Below, one piece after another: positions 7,517-15,790 of a stretch of 40,166 nt of DNA. The position numbers and the translations under genes are program-made. The notes beneath the pieces were generated by a model. That model searched no databases. It was given only the letters and a program-made list of their open reading frames with translations, and was not told where the DNA came from. The stretch's first letter is position 1, and the number at the start of each line of letters is the position of its first letter. The DNA is from an uncultured Lachnospiraceae bacterium (GTDB lineage: Bacteria > Bacillota > Clostridia > Lachnospirales > Lachnospiraceae), in contig CAMXQE010000032.1 in the NCBI GenBank assembly GCA_947246015.1, positions 1-40,166 on the forward strand. Direction: 5' to 3'.

Positions 7517-9367
7517 ATGTGCGGAATTGCTGGTTTCTTTGATGCGAAAGCGGACTACAGAGCAGAGAGAGAAAAGTGGGAGGCGGTTCTGAAGCAGATG
7601 AACCGCAGGCAGAAGCACAGGGGGCCGGATGCGGACGGAATCTATCTGTCAGGGAATTGCGGGCTGGCTCATGTGAGGCTGTCCATTATTGATTTAGCAG
7701 GCGGGCAGCAGCCTATGGTGAAGCGGGCCGGCGGATATGAGTGGGCGATTGTATACAACGGGGAAATTTACAATATGAAACAGCTTCGGAAGGAACTGGA
7801 GAGAGAGGGGGTGACGTTTTCCACAAACAGCGATACGGAAGTCATACTGGCCGGATATATGGAACATGGAGTTGATTTCGTGAAAAGACTGAACGGAATC
7901 TTTGCTTTCGCCATTTGGGATGGAAGAAAGCGGAAGCTGTATCTGTTCCGTGACCGGCTGGGAGTAAAACCCTGCTTCTACGCAAAGCGGGAGAACGGCA
8001 TTCTTTTTTCCTCGGAAATCAAAGGCGTCCTGTGCTATCCGGGTATGGAGGCGCAGGTGGATAAAGAGGGACTGTGTGAAGTGCTGGGGCTGGGGCCGGC
8101 GAAGACGTACGGAAAAGGAGTTTTCCGGGGGATATCGGAAGTGGTTCCGGGGCATTTCCTCGAATGTGACAGGGAAGGCGTGAAAGTGCACTGTTACTGG
8201 AAACTGGAAAGCAGTCCCCACGAAGACAGTTGGGAGGAAACGGCGGAAAAGATGCAGTATCTGGTAGAGGATGCGGTGCGGCTTCAGATGTTGTCGGATG
8301 TGCCTGTATGTACTTTTTTATCCGGCGGCGTGGACAGCAGCCTGGTGACTGCAATCTGCAGCAGGGAGCTGAGGAAACAGGGAAAGACGCTGGATACCTA
8401 TTCGTTTGATTTCAAGGACAACGACATTCATTTTCAGGCAAATGCGTTCCAGCCTTCGCAGGATAGGCCCTGGGTGGATAAGGTGAAAGAACATGCACAG
8501 ACGGCCCACCATTATTTGGAGTGCAGGAACGAAGAACTGTATGACTATTTGTTTGAAGCGGTGGACGCCAGAGATTTGCCCTGTATGGCGGATGTGGAAT
8601 CTTCCATGCTGTATTTCTGCAAAAAAGTGGCCAAACGGCACAAGGTGACATTGACCGGGGAGTGTGCGGATGAGATATTCGGCGGATATCCATGGTTCCA
8701 TAAAAAGGAATGTTTTGAGGCGGATACTTTTCCCTGGTCGATGGATTTCGGCCCACGGACGATGCTGTTAAGGGAAGAAGTGGCAAAAGAGCTGCCGTTA
8801 GAGGCTTATGCCGGGGAAGCATATCACAGGACAATAGAGGAAACGCCTGTTTTAGAGGGCGAGAAACCGGAAGAAAAACGGCGCAGGGAGATTTCCTATC
8901 TGAACCTGAAGTGGTTCATGCAGACGCTGTTAGACCGGATGGACCGCACGAGTATGCATGTGGGACTGGAAGCGCGGGTTCCGTTTGCAGACCATCGTAT
9001 CGTGGAATATGCGTGGAATGTGCCGTGGGATATGAAATGCCGTGAAGGGGTTGTGAAAGGGCTGCTGCGGGCGGCCGGGAAAGATTATCTGCCGCATGAA
9101 GTGCTTTACCGGAAGAAAAGCCCGTATCCGAAGACCTACGATCCTGCTTACGAACGGTTATTGCGGGGAAAGATGCGGGAAATCGTAGAGGATGGCAAAG
9201 AGCCGGTGAATGTGCTGATTGACGGAAAGAAGGTGCGGGAGTTCATGGAGCGGCCTTCGGATTATGCAAGGCCCTTTTACGGACAGCTGATGGCAGGCCC
9301 GCAGCTGTTAGCATATCTGATTCAGGTGAATTACTGGCTGAAAGAGTACCGGATAAAACTGTCGTAG
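7517..9367 (+). CDS. asnB: Asparagine synthase (glutamine-hydrolysing)
   Basis: Converts aspartate, glutamine and ATP to asparagine. It has 616 residues, normal for the family. The ATG at 7517 puts the catalytic Cys at position 2 (MCGIAGFFD), as required for an N-terminal class II glutamine amidotransferase. The frame is open to 7406, but that would mask the Cys. GAGGG lies a few bases upstream. Conserved parts: HRGPDADG, NGEIYN, SNTD-type NSDTEV, the PP-loop FLSGGVDSS (near 268) and GECADEIFGGYPWF. Bacilli have a sporulation-linked paralogue (AsnO), and the position right behind dpaAB makes a similar role conceivable, but the sequence alone does not show it. Confidence 0.93.
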   Translation: MCGIAGFFDAKADYRAEREKWEAVLKQMNRRQKHRGPDADGIYLSGNCGLAHVRLSIIDLAGGQQPMVKRAGGYEWAIVYNGEIYNMKQLRKELEREGVTFSTNSDTEVILAGYMEHGVDFVKRLNGIFAFAIWDGRKRKLYLFRDRLGVKPCFYAKRENGILFSSEIKGVLCYPGMEAQVDKEGLCEVLGLGPAKTYGKGVFRGISEVVPGHFLECDREGVKVHCYWKLESSPHEDSWEETAEKMQYLVEDAVRLQMLSDVPVCTFLSGGVDSSLVTAICSRELRKQGKTLDTYSFDFKDNDIHFQANAFQPSQDRPWVDKVKEHAQTAHHYLECRNEELYDYLFEAVDARDLPCMADVESSMLYFCKKVAKRHKVTLTGECADEIFGGYPWFHKKECFEADTFPWSMDFGPRTMLLREEVAKELPLEAYAGEAYHRTIEETPVLEGEKPEEKRRREISYLNLKWFMQTLLDRMDRTSMHVGLEARVPFADHRIVEYAWNVPWDMKCREGVVKGLLRAAGKDYLPHEVLYRKKSPYPKTYDPAYERLLRGKMREIVEDGKEPVNVLIDGKKVREFMERPSDYARPFYGQLMAGPQLLAYLIQVNYWLKEYRIKLS

Positions 9368-9393
9368 TATCTGCCGGAAAAAGTGTTTTTTGG

Positions 9394-9422
9394 TTGAATC
9401 CTATGTGTGCATATGATACAAT
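9394..9422 (+). promoter_or_regulatory. Promoter of the solute-binding/GGDEF-EAL unit
   Basis: TTGAAT, 17 bp, TACAAT, with a start near 9429, about 54 nt before the ATG. Confidence 0.6.
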
Positions 9423-9482
9423 GTGGTAGAAATTTGTATTTATGAACAGTATACCGGAGACATATGGACGGAGGGAGATATT

Positions 9483-10922
9483 ATGTTGCAAAAGAAAGTG
9501 CGACTGTTGTGGGGAGTCTGTGCGCTTGGGATTATTTTGGGCGGATGCGGGGATAAGTCGCCGCTGGATGCAAAGAATCCTGTGACAATTGATGTATGGA
9601 CCTATTATAACGGTGACCAGCTTACGGCATTTGACAGTCTGGTAGAGGAATTTAACGAGACGGTAGGAAAAGAAGAAGGGATTATCATAAAAGGTTACAG
9701 CCAGGGTTCCGTGAACGATTTGGAGACGAATGTGCTGGCGGCAGTAAAGGGAGAGGTCGGTGCGGATGAGGTGCCGAATATCTTTGCGGCATATGCGGAT
9801 ACGGCATACGCGGTAGACCAGATGGGTCAGGTAGTGGATTTGAAGGATTATCTGAGCGAGGAGGAAGTCTCTGCCTATATAGACAGTTATATCAGGGAGG
9901 GGGATTTCAGCGGCGGAGGAGAGATTAAGATATTTCCGACTGCGAAATCTACGGAAATATTTGTTCTGAATAAGACGGACTGGGATGTTTTCGCGTCGGA
10001 AACCGGAGCCGCCTATGAAGATATGGCGGATATGGACGGTCTGGTGGAGACGGCGCAGCGTTATTATGAATGGAGCGACGGGAAGACGCCCGATGTGCCG
10101 AATGACGGGAAAGCCCTGTTTGGCAGGGATGCCATGGCGAATTATATGTTAATCGGCAGTATGCAGATGGGGACAGAGATTTTTCAGGTGTCAGAGGGAA
10201 AGATGACGCTGAATTTCGATAAAGAAACGGTACGGAACCTTTGGGACCATTATTATGTGCCTTTTGTAAAAGGATATTTTGCTGCAACAGGGCGCTTCCG
10301 CAGCGATGACATCAAAACAGGTAATATTATCGCTTATGTGGGAGCTTCTTCGGGTGTTTCGTTCCTTCCGGAATCGGTCAATATCAGTGATGCGGAGAGT
10401 TATCCTATCGAGATGGAGATACTTCCCTGCCCGAAATTCGAAGGGGAGGATTCGACCTATGCGGTACAGCAGGGGGCCGGCATGGTTGTGACAAAAGGAA
10501 GCGAGGCGGAAATCTATGCATCCGTGGAATTCCTGAAATGGTTCACTGCGGATGAACGGAATATAAAATTTTCTGTGAACTCCGGATATCTTCCGGTAAC
10601 AAAGACGGCAAATGATAAAACCGCAGTTATGGACAGCGGGGCGCAGATAAGCGATAATATGGGCAAAATGCTTTCAGTTGCCGTGGATACGGTAAACGGG
10701 AATAAAATGTATACAACGAGGGCGTTTGAAACGGGAACAAAAGCGCGTAATATATTGGAATATGCCATGAGCGACCGTGCGGCGGCGGACCGTGAAGCGG
10801 TAGTGTCCAGACTGGCATCGGGGATGAGCCTGGAGGAAGCTGTTTCGGAATTTGTTTCAGATGAATATTTTGATGCGTGGTATGAAGATACATTGAAACA
10901 GCTGCAGGCATTTGAAAACTAA
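9483..10922 (+). CDS. Extracellular solute-binding lipoprotein, family 1
   Basis: A 479-residue binding protein of the ABC sugar-transport type, with a signal peptide and lipobox (IILGGC, Cys near 21) that anchor it outside the membrane. The mature N-terminus VTIDVWTYYNGDQLTAFDSLVEEFNE is typical of family 1 binding proteins, as is the late segment QQGAGMVVTKGS ... EFLKWFT. The ATG at 9483 has GGAGGG 7 nt upstream. No permease or ATPase gene is nearby. Instead the stop codon is followed directly by AAGGAGG and the start of a membrane GGDEF/EAL gene. This suggests it senses a ligand for that protein rather than importing it. The ligand cannot be read from the sequence. Confidence 0.88.
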   Translation: MLQKKVRLLWGVCALGIILGGCGDKSPLDAKNPVTIDVWTYYNGDQLTAFDSLVEEFNETVGKEEGIIIKGYSQGSVNDLETNVLAAVKGEVGADEVPNIFAAYADTAYAVDQMGQVVDLKDYLSEEEVSAYIDSYIREGDFSGGGEIKIFPTAKSTEIFVLNKTDWDVFASETGAAYEDMADMDGLVETAQRYYEWSDGKTPDVPNDGKALFGRDAMANYMLIGSMQMGTEIFQVSEGKMTLNFDKETVRNLWDHYYVPFVKGYFAATGRFRSDDIKTGNIIAYVGASSGVSFLPESVNISDAESYPIEMEILPCPKFEGEDSTYAVQQGAGMVVTKGSEAEIYASVEFLKWFTADERNIKFSVNSGYLPVTKTANDKTAVMDSGAQISDNMGKMLSVAVDTVNGNKMYTTRAFETGTKARNILEYAMSDRAAADREAVVSRLASGMSLEEAVSEFVSDEYFDAWYEDTLKQLQAFEN

Positions 10923-10932
10923 GGAGGCTGTC

Positions 10933-13911
10933 ATGTCGGAACGGAGAAAAGACAGAACCATCTTCCATGTGATAGTGCTGCCGTTAATAAGTCTGTTGGC
11001 AGTGGAATTATGCGTGCTGGCAGGGAGTCTGCTGTTCGGCGGCGTAATGACGAAACTGAATCAGAATGCGCAGGATATGCTGGCACAGCAGGTGGAAAAC
11101 CGCGGAAATTATCTGATGAATGATATGATTGGGAATTGGTCGAATCTGAGTATGCTCTCGGAAGAAATCAATACCATAGTACAGGGAAAACTGGATGCGA
11201 AACAGTTTCAGTTAGAGGAACTGAACGGTAACAGCGAAAAGTGTACCGGGCTCTTGAAAGAAATAAGGCCGGAGCTGGTAGAGACAATGTACAACAAGCA
11301 GGTTTCGGGAATTTTCCTGATTCTGAATACTTATGATTTGGAGGGAGAGGAGGCTCCGGAGTCGCTGTCCGGTATTTATCTGCGGGATTTGGACCCGACT
11401 TCCACACCTTCCCAGCGGAATGAGGATATCCTGACGGAGCGGGCGCCGGTGGATGTGGTACGTTCGGGGCGCATTGCTACGGACACGGGCTGGCAGCCGT
11501 TTTTTTCCGGTGAGGACATAAATCAGCCATTTTTTTATAAACCTTTCCAGACGGCATATGGTGATGAGCGGCGGCTGGCAGCGAAAGAGTATGGATATTG
11601 GACAACGGAGACTTACTGTCTGGCGGGGGATAACCGGCGGGCCATTTCTTATTCCGTTCCGTTGATTTTGAAGGACGGAAGCGTATACGGAGTGCTGGGG
11701 ATAGAGTTACTGGAGGATTATGTCCAGTCGCTTCTGCCGTGCGGGGAATTAATGGAAAAGGAGCGGGGGTCTTATCTGCTGGCAGTTTCCAAAGAAGGGA
11801 ACAGTCTGCTGGAGCCGGTAATTTTTTCCAGTGAATCCATGACAAAGGGAACATTGGAAGAACTCCGGTTTACAAGGAGCGAGGTCAATGACAGGGAAGC
11901 GGAAGAGGGAAGCGGGAAGTATTACGGAGCGGTGAAGCCGCTGGCAGTGTACAGCAACAATGCTCCGTTTGACTCGGATAAATGGTATCTGGTTGGAATC
12001 GGTGCGAAGGAGAATCTGTTTGCATTTGCAACACAGATACAGAGGATATTGCTGGCATCCTTTGCGCTGACAATGCTGATTGGCCTGGTCGGTATCTTTT
12101 GGGTCAGTTACCGGCTGTCCAAACCTATCCAAAGACTGTCCCATGAGGTGGAAGAGGCGAAGCAGAGCAATGTCCTGCCTGTGCTTTCCACAACGGGAAT
12201 ACGGGAAATCGACCAGTTTGCCGGAGCCATTACCAGACTTCAGGGGGAAGTCATTGATTCTTCCACGCGGTTTGTGCAGATTATGAATATGGCCAGCGTG
12301 GATTTGGCCGGATATGAGATAAAAGAAGGTCACGATGGTGTGTTTGTAACAGAGAACTATTTTCCTCTGATGGGGCTGGAAGGCGTGGATATCGGGAATC
12401 TCACGGCAGAGGCATTTAAAAGGAAACAAAAAGAGGCCCTTCAGGATTTTGAGTATACCGTTTCCGAGGATGGCAGCGTGGTATATCAGATTCCGGTAGA
12501 GCCGGAAGGAACGCGGTATCTGCGCTTTGAGGATGTAACGGAAGGGGAACGGCAGGTCGGGCTGATTGAGGATGTGACGGTCTCAACACTGGAGCGGATG
12601 AGAGTGGAACGGGAAAGAGACTGCGACGGACTGACAAAGCTGTATGCAAGACGGGGATTCCGGAGGGTGGCGGATGCGCTGTTTTTAAAGCCGGATAAGC
12701 TGAAACATGCGGGGCTTCTGATGATAGACCTGGATAACCTGAAATCCACGAACGACAGATTCGGCCATAACTTCGGCGATATGTATATTCAGACTGCCGG
12801 GAAGTGTTTTCTGGACAATACGCCGGCAAATACTATATGTGCCCGTATTTCGGGGGATGAATTTCTTCTGCTGTTCTATGGATATGATAGCCGGGATGAG
12901 ATACGGGAGAAGATAAAGAAGCTTTACCGGGCTATTGGGGAAGTGGAGTTTGTCCTTCCTAATGGAAGCAACATGGGACTGAGCGCTTCCGGCGGTGTGG
13001 CATGGTATCCGGAGGACAGCGAAGAGTTGTCCGAGCTGATGAAGTATTCGGATTTTGCCATGTATCAGGTGAAACGTTCGAAAAAGGGAAACCTGAGAGA
13101 ATTTGATGCGGAAGCTTATCAGGAGAAGATATATCAGAATCAGAGCAGACTGGAATTTAACCAGTTGCTGGAAAGCAGGCAGGTAAATTACCATTACCAG
13201 CCGATTTTCCATAGCAGGACAGGAGAACCATATGCATATGAGGCATTGATGCGGGTGGATTTCCCGACGCTGCGTTCACCGGAAACGGTATTGCGCCTGG
13301 CAAGAGAAGAAGGGCGGATGAGTGATGTAGAGTATATGACGCTGTTCTGCTCCTGTGAACGTTATGAAAAGCTGCTGGAACAGGGGGTAGTTTCCGAACA
13401 GGCATTTCTGTTTGTGAATTCCATTGCTAACGTGCGTATGACAGAGGCGGAGGAACGGGAATATCATGAACGGTTTGGAAAACTGCAGCCCCGCATTGTG
13501 ATTGAAATTACGGAGTCTGAGCATCTGGATATGGAACTGGTAGAAGGAAAGAAGAGTGTGGAAGGATTCTCAGGCATGTTTGCGCTGGATGATTACGGGA
13601 GCGGCTATAACAGCGAAATTAATCTGCTGGAATTAAAACCGCAGTTTGTCAAAGTGGATATTACGATTGTACGGGATATGGATAAGGATGTGAATAAACA
13701 GCAGATTGTGACGAATATCGTACAGTATGCCCATAAGCGGAACATGATGGTCATTGCAGAGGGACTGGAAACAGCGGAGGAAGTGAAGAAGTCGCTGGAA
13801 CTGGGAGTGGATTTGCTTCAGGGTTATTTCCTCGCCCGTCCGGGAGAGGTACCGCCTGCTGTCAGTGAAGAGGCTTATCAGCTGATTCGTGAATATTGGG
13901 GGCAGGAATAG
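10933..13911 (+). CDS. Membrane-bound GGDEF/EAL cyclic-di-GMP protein with extracellular sensor
   Basis: A 992-residue protein. TM1 is at about 11-36 and a large extracellular sensor, probably Cache-like, at about 38-370. TM2 is at about 372-396, followed by a HAMP-like stretch (SKPIQRLSHEVEEA) and a linker. The GGDEF domain spans about 560-725, with DLDNLKSTNDRFGHNFGD and the active-site variant SGDEF near 639. The EAL domain runs from about 750 to the end, with YEALMR, FVNS, EITESEH, DDYGSGYNS, FVKVD, AEGLET and QGY. All metal and catalytic EAL positions appear kept, so hydrolysis of cyclic di-GMP is likely. SGDEF is compatible with synthesis. ATG 10933 has AAGGAGG (10921-10927) overlapping the stop of the binding-protein gene, so the pair is co-translated. 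Confidence 0.9.
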   Translation: MSERRKDRTIFHVIVLPLISLLAVELCVLAGSLLFGGVMTKLNQNAQDMLAQQVENRGNYLMNDMIGNWSNLSMLSEEINTIVQGKLDAKQFQLEELNGNSEKCTGLLKEIRPELVETMYNKQVSGIFLILNTYDLEGEEAPESLSGIYLRDLDPTSTPSQRNEDILTERAPVDVVRSGRIATDTGWQPFFSGEDINQPFFYKPFQTAYGDERRLAAKEYGYWTTETYCLAGDNRRAISYSVPLILKDGSVYGVLGIELLEDYVQSLLPCGELMEKERGSYLLAVSKEGNSLLEPVIFSSESMTKGTLEELRFTRSEVNDREAEEGSGKYYGAVKPLAVYSNNAPFDSDKWYLVGIGAKENLFAFATQIQRILLASFALTMLIGLVGIFWVSYRLSKPIQRLSHEVEEAKQSNVLPVLSTTGIREIDQFAGAITRLQGEVIDSSTRFVQIMNMASVDLAGYEIKEGHDGVFVTENYFPLMGLEGVDIGNLTAEAFKRKQKEALQDFEYTVSEDGSVVYQIPVEPEGTRYLRFEDVTEGERQVGLIEDVTVSTLERMRVERERDCDGLTKLYARRGFRRVADALFLKPDKLKHAGLLMIDLDNLKSTNDRFGHNFGDMYIQTAGKCFLDNTPANTICARISGDEFLLLFYGYDSRDEIREKIKKLYRAIGEVEFVLPNGSNMGLSASGGVAWYPEDSEELSELMKYSDFAMYQVKRSKKGNLREFDAEAYQEKIYQNQSRLEFNQLLESRQVNYHYQPIFHSRTGEPYAYEALMRVDFPTLRSPETVLRLAREEGRMSDVEYMTLFCSCERYEKLLEQGVVSEQAFLFVNSIANVRMTEAEEREYHERFGKLQPRIVIEITESEHLDMELVEGKKSVEGFSGMFALDDYGSGYNSEINLLELKPQFVKVDITIVRDMDKDVNKQQIVTNIVQYAHKRNMMVIAEGLETAEEVKKSLELGVDLLQGYFLARPGEVPPAVSEEAYQLIREYWGQE

Positions 13912-13973
13912 GATAAGGACATAAAGAAAAGAATGGCATATTATAATGAGAGAAGGAAAGAGAGGTTGACAGA

Positions 13974-14591
13974 ATGAAAGTTTTAATGTTGAACGGAAGT
14001 CCCCATGCGAAAGGGAACACGTATACCGCGCTGTACGAAATGGAGAAAATCTTTACGCAGGAAGGAATCGAAACAGAACTTTTACATATCGGAAATAAGG
14101 ATATCCGGGGGTGTATCGGATGCCGTTCCTGCAAGGAAAAAGGAAAGTGTGTGTTTGACGACCTGGTGAATGAGACGGCGCCGAAGTTTGAAGCGTGCGA
14201 CGGGCTTGTAATCGGAAGTCCGGTTTATTATGCTTCTGCAAACGCGACACTGGTGGCGTTCCTGACCCGGCTGTTTTACAGCACGTCCTTTGATAAGACA
14301 ATGAAAGTGGGCGCCAGTGTGGTTGCCGCGCGCCGTGGCGGATTGTCTTCCACATTTGATGAATTGAATAAGTTCTTTACGATTTCCGGAATGCCGGTAG
14401 CGTCCGGACAGTATTGGAACAGTATCCACGGCTCGGCTCCCGGAGAAGCCGGACAGGATACGGAGGGTCTTCAGATTATGCGTACGCTTGCAAAAAATAT
14501 GGCATTCCTGATGAAGAGCATTGCCCTTGGAAAAGCAGAGTATGGAATTCCTGAAAAAGAACCGTTCCAGCCGATGAATTTCATCCGGTAA
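13974..14591 (+). CDS. NAD(P)H-dependent FMN reductase / flavodoxin-fold oxidoreductase
   Basis: A 205-residue cytoplasmic flavodoxin-fold protein. The N-terminus MKVLMLNGSPHAKGNT is the FMN phosphate-binding loop. A Cys-rich segment GCIGCRSCKEKGKC (about 46-60) is typical of the iron-sulfur-flavoprotein branch, though the spacing does not prove a cluster. GSPVYYASANATL and RRGG contact the flavin. Physiological substrate unknown; possibly redox or xenobiotic stress. GAGAGG lies 8 nt before the ATG, a TATAAT box is at 13942-13947 with a poor -35, and a strong terminator follows at once, so it is a single-gene unit. Confidence 0.85.
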   Translation: MKVLMLNGSPHAKGNTYTALYEMEKIFTQEGIETELLHIGNKDIRGCIGCRSCKEKGKCVFDDLVNETAPKFEACDGLVIGSPVYYASANATLVAFLTRLFYSTSFDKTMKVGASVVAARRGGLSSTFDELNKFFTISGMPVASGQYWNSIHGSAPGEAGQDTEGLQIMRTLAKNMAFLMKSIALGKAEYGIPEKEPFQPMNFIR

Positions 14592-14604
14592 GGATATGGG
14601 ACAT

Positions 14605-14635
14605 AAAAAACCCCGCCCAAAAGGCGGGGTTTTTT
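14605..14635 (+). terminator. Terminator of the flavin reductase gene
   Basis: ACCCCGCC and GGCGGGGT pair around CAAAA, flanked by A6 and T6, so it can act in both directions. Confidence 0.92.
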
Positions 14636-14640
14636 ATGCA

Positions 14641-14714
14641 CAGGGGTGCGTAAGGAAATTAGCTGCTATGCAGCACGCACCCCGCGCGGCGAGTAGGGAG
14701 AAAAGCTTCCCTAC
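14641..14714. repeat. Dispersed palindromic element
   Basis: GGGGTGCGT (14643-14651) pairs with ACGCACCCC (14675-14683), enclosing GCTGC/GCAGC. A second hairpin follows at 14693-14714 (GTAGGGA/TCCCTAC). The first 33 bp recur at 28343-28375 with five differences, and the AAAAGCTT hairpin resembles the one at 2660. No coding potential. Confidence 0.6.
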
Positions 14715-14736
14715 TCAATTATACGGAACTTAAGGA

Positions 14737-14765
14737 TTGAAGTTTCGCATAGAATGAAGTATGAT
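14737..14765 (+). promoter_or_regulatory. Promoter of holA
   Basis: TTGAAG, 17 bp, TATGAT. The start near 14772 excludes the in-frame ATG at 14754 as translation start and supports the one at 14787. Confidence 0.6.
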
Positions 14766-14786
14766 GGAAAAGCAGGGAGGTGTCCG

Positions 14787-15764
14787 ATGCAGCGGATTAA
14801 TGAGGATATTAAAAGCGGGCAATTGAAACAGGTTTATCTTCTTTACGGAGAGGAAGCGTATCTGCGCAGGCAGTATCGGGACAGGCTGCAAAATGCGCTG
14901 GCTGCGGACGGGGATACGATGAATTACAGCTATTTTGAAGGAAAGGATATTTCCGTGGGGGCTGTGATTGATTTGGCGGAGACTCTTCCTTTTTTGGCGG
15001 ACCGGAGAGTGATTGTCATAGAAAACAGCAATCTTTTCAAGGCGGGCGGCGAGAAGATGGCGGAATATCTGGAGAAACCGGCGGAGACGGCATATTTTGT
15101 CTTTGTTGAAAAGGAAATCGATAAAAGGAGCAGGCTGTTTAAAATGGTTTCTGCGAAGGGGACGGCTGTGGAATTTCCGGTGCAGAATGAGGCAACCTTA
15201 AAAAAATGGGTGCTCGGTATGATAAAGAAGGAGAATAAGCGGATTACGGAACAATCGCTGGAACTTTTTCTGGAGAAAACGGGAACGGATATGGAAAACA
15301 TCCGGAAGGAACTGGAAAAGCTGATGTGTTACTGCATGGATAAAGAAGCGGTATCCGGACAGGATATCGAGGATATCTGCACGCATCGTGTCAGCAGCCA
15401 TATTTTCGATATGGTCAATGCCATTGCGGACAGAAAGCAGAAAAAGGCGCTGGATTTGTATTATGACCTGCTGGCCCTGAAAGAGCCTGCCATGCGTATC
15501 CTTTTTCTGATTGCAAGGCAGTTCAATATGCTGCTTCAGGTAAAGGAACTGAAGGGAAAAGGGTATGACAATAAAACCATCGGCGGTAAGGTAGGGCTGC
15601 AGCCCTTTATTGCAGGGAAATATGCGGCGCAGGCGGCGAAATTCAAGAGCAGTGACCTGCGGAAAGCGCTGGAAGCCTGTGTGGAAGCGGAGGAAGCTGT
15701 GAAAACAGGGCGGATGAATGATGTGATGAGTGTGGAACTCCTGATTGTACGGTATAGCGTATAA
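14787..15764 (+). CDS. holA: DNA polymerase III delta subunit
   Basis: Clamp-loader subunit that opens the beta sliding clamp during chromosome replication. It has 325 residues, the normal size. The N-terminus IKSGQLKQVYLLYGEEAYLRRQYRD is the degenerate nucleotide-binding start of the family. LADRRVIVIENS, FVFVEKEIDKRSRLFK and the C-terminal helical collar with ALKEPAMRILFLIARQFNMLL also fit. ATG 14787 has GGGAGG 6 nt upstream and lies 3' of the promoter start. It begins a run of close plus-strand genes that includes the next hypothetical protein (26 nt gap). Confidence 0.93.
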   Translation: MQRINEDIKSGQLKQVYLLYGEEAYLRRQYRDRLQNALAADGDTMNYSYFEGKDISVGAVIDLAETLPFLADRRVIVIENSNLFKAGGEKMAEYLEKPAETAYFVFVEKEIDKRSRLFKMVSAKGTAVEFPVQNEATLKKWVLGMIKKENKRITEQSLELFLEKTGTDMENIRKELEKLMCYCMDKEAVSGQDIEDICTHRVSSHIFDMVNAIADRKQKKALDLYYDLLALKEPAMRILFLIARQFNMLLQVKELKGKGYDNKTIGGKVGLQPFIAGKYAAQAAKFKSSDLRKALEACVEAEEAVKTGRMNDVMSVELLIVRYSV

Positions 15765-15790
15765 GCCGGCGGGCAATAGGAAGGATTCAT

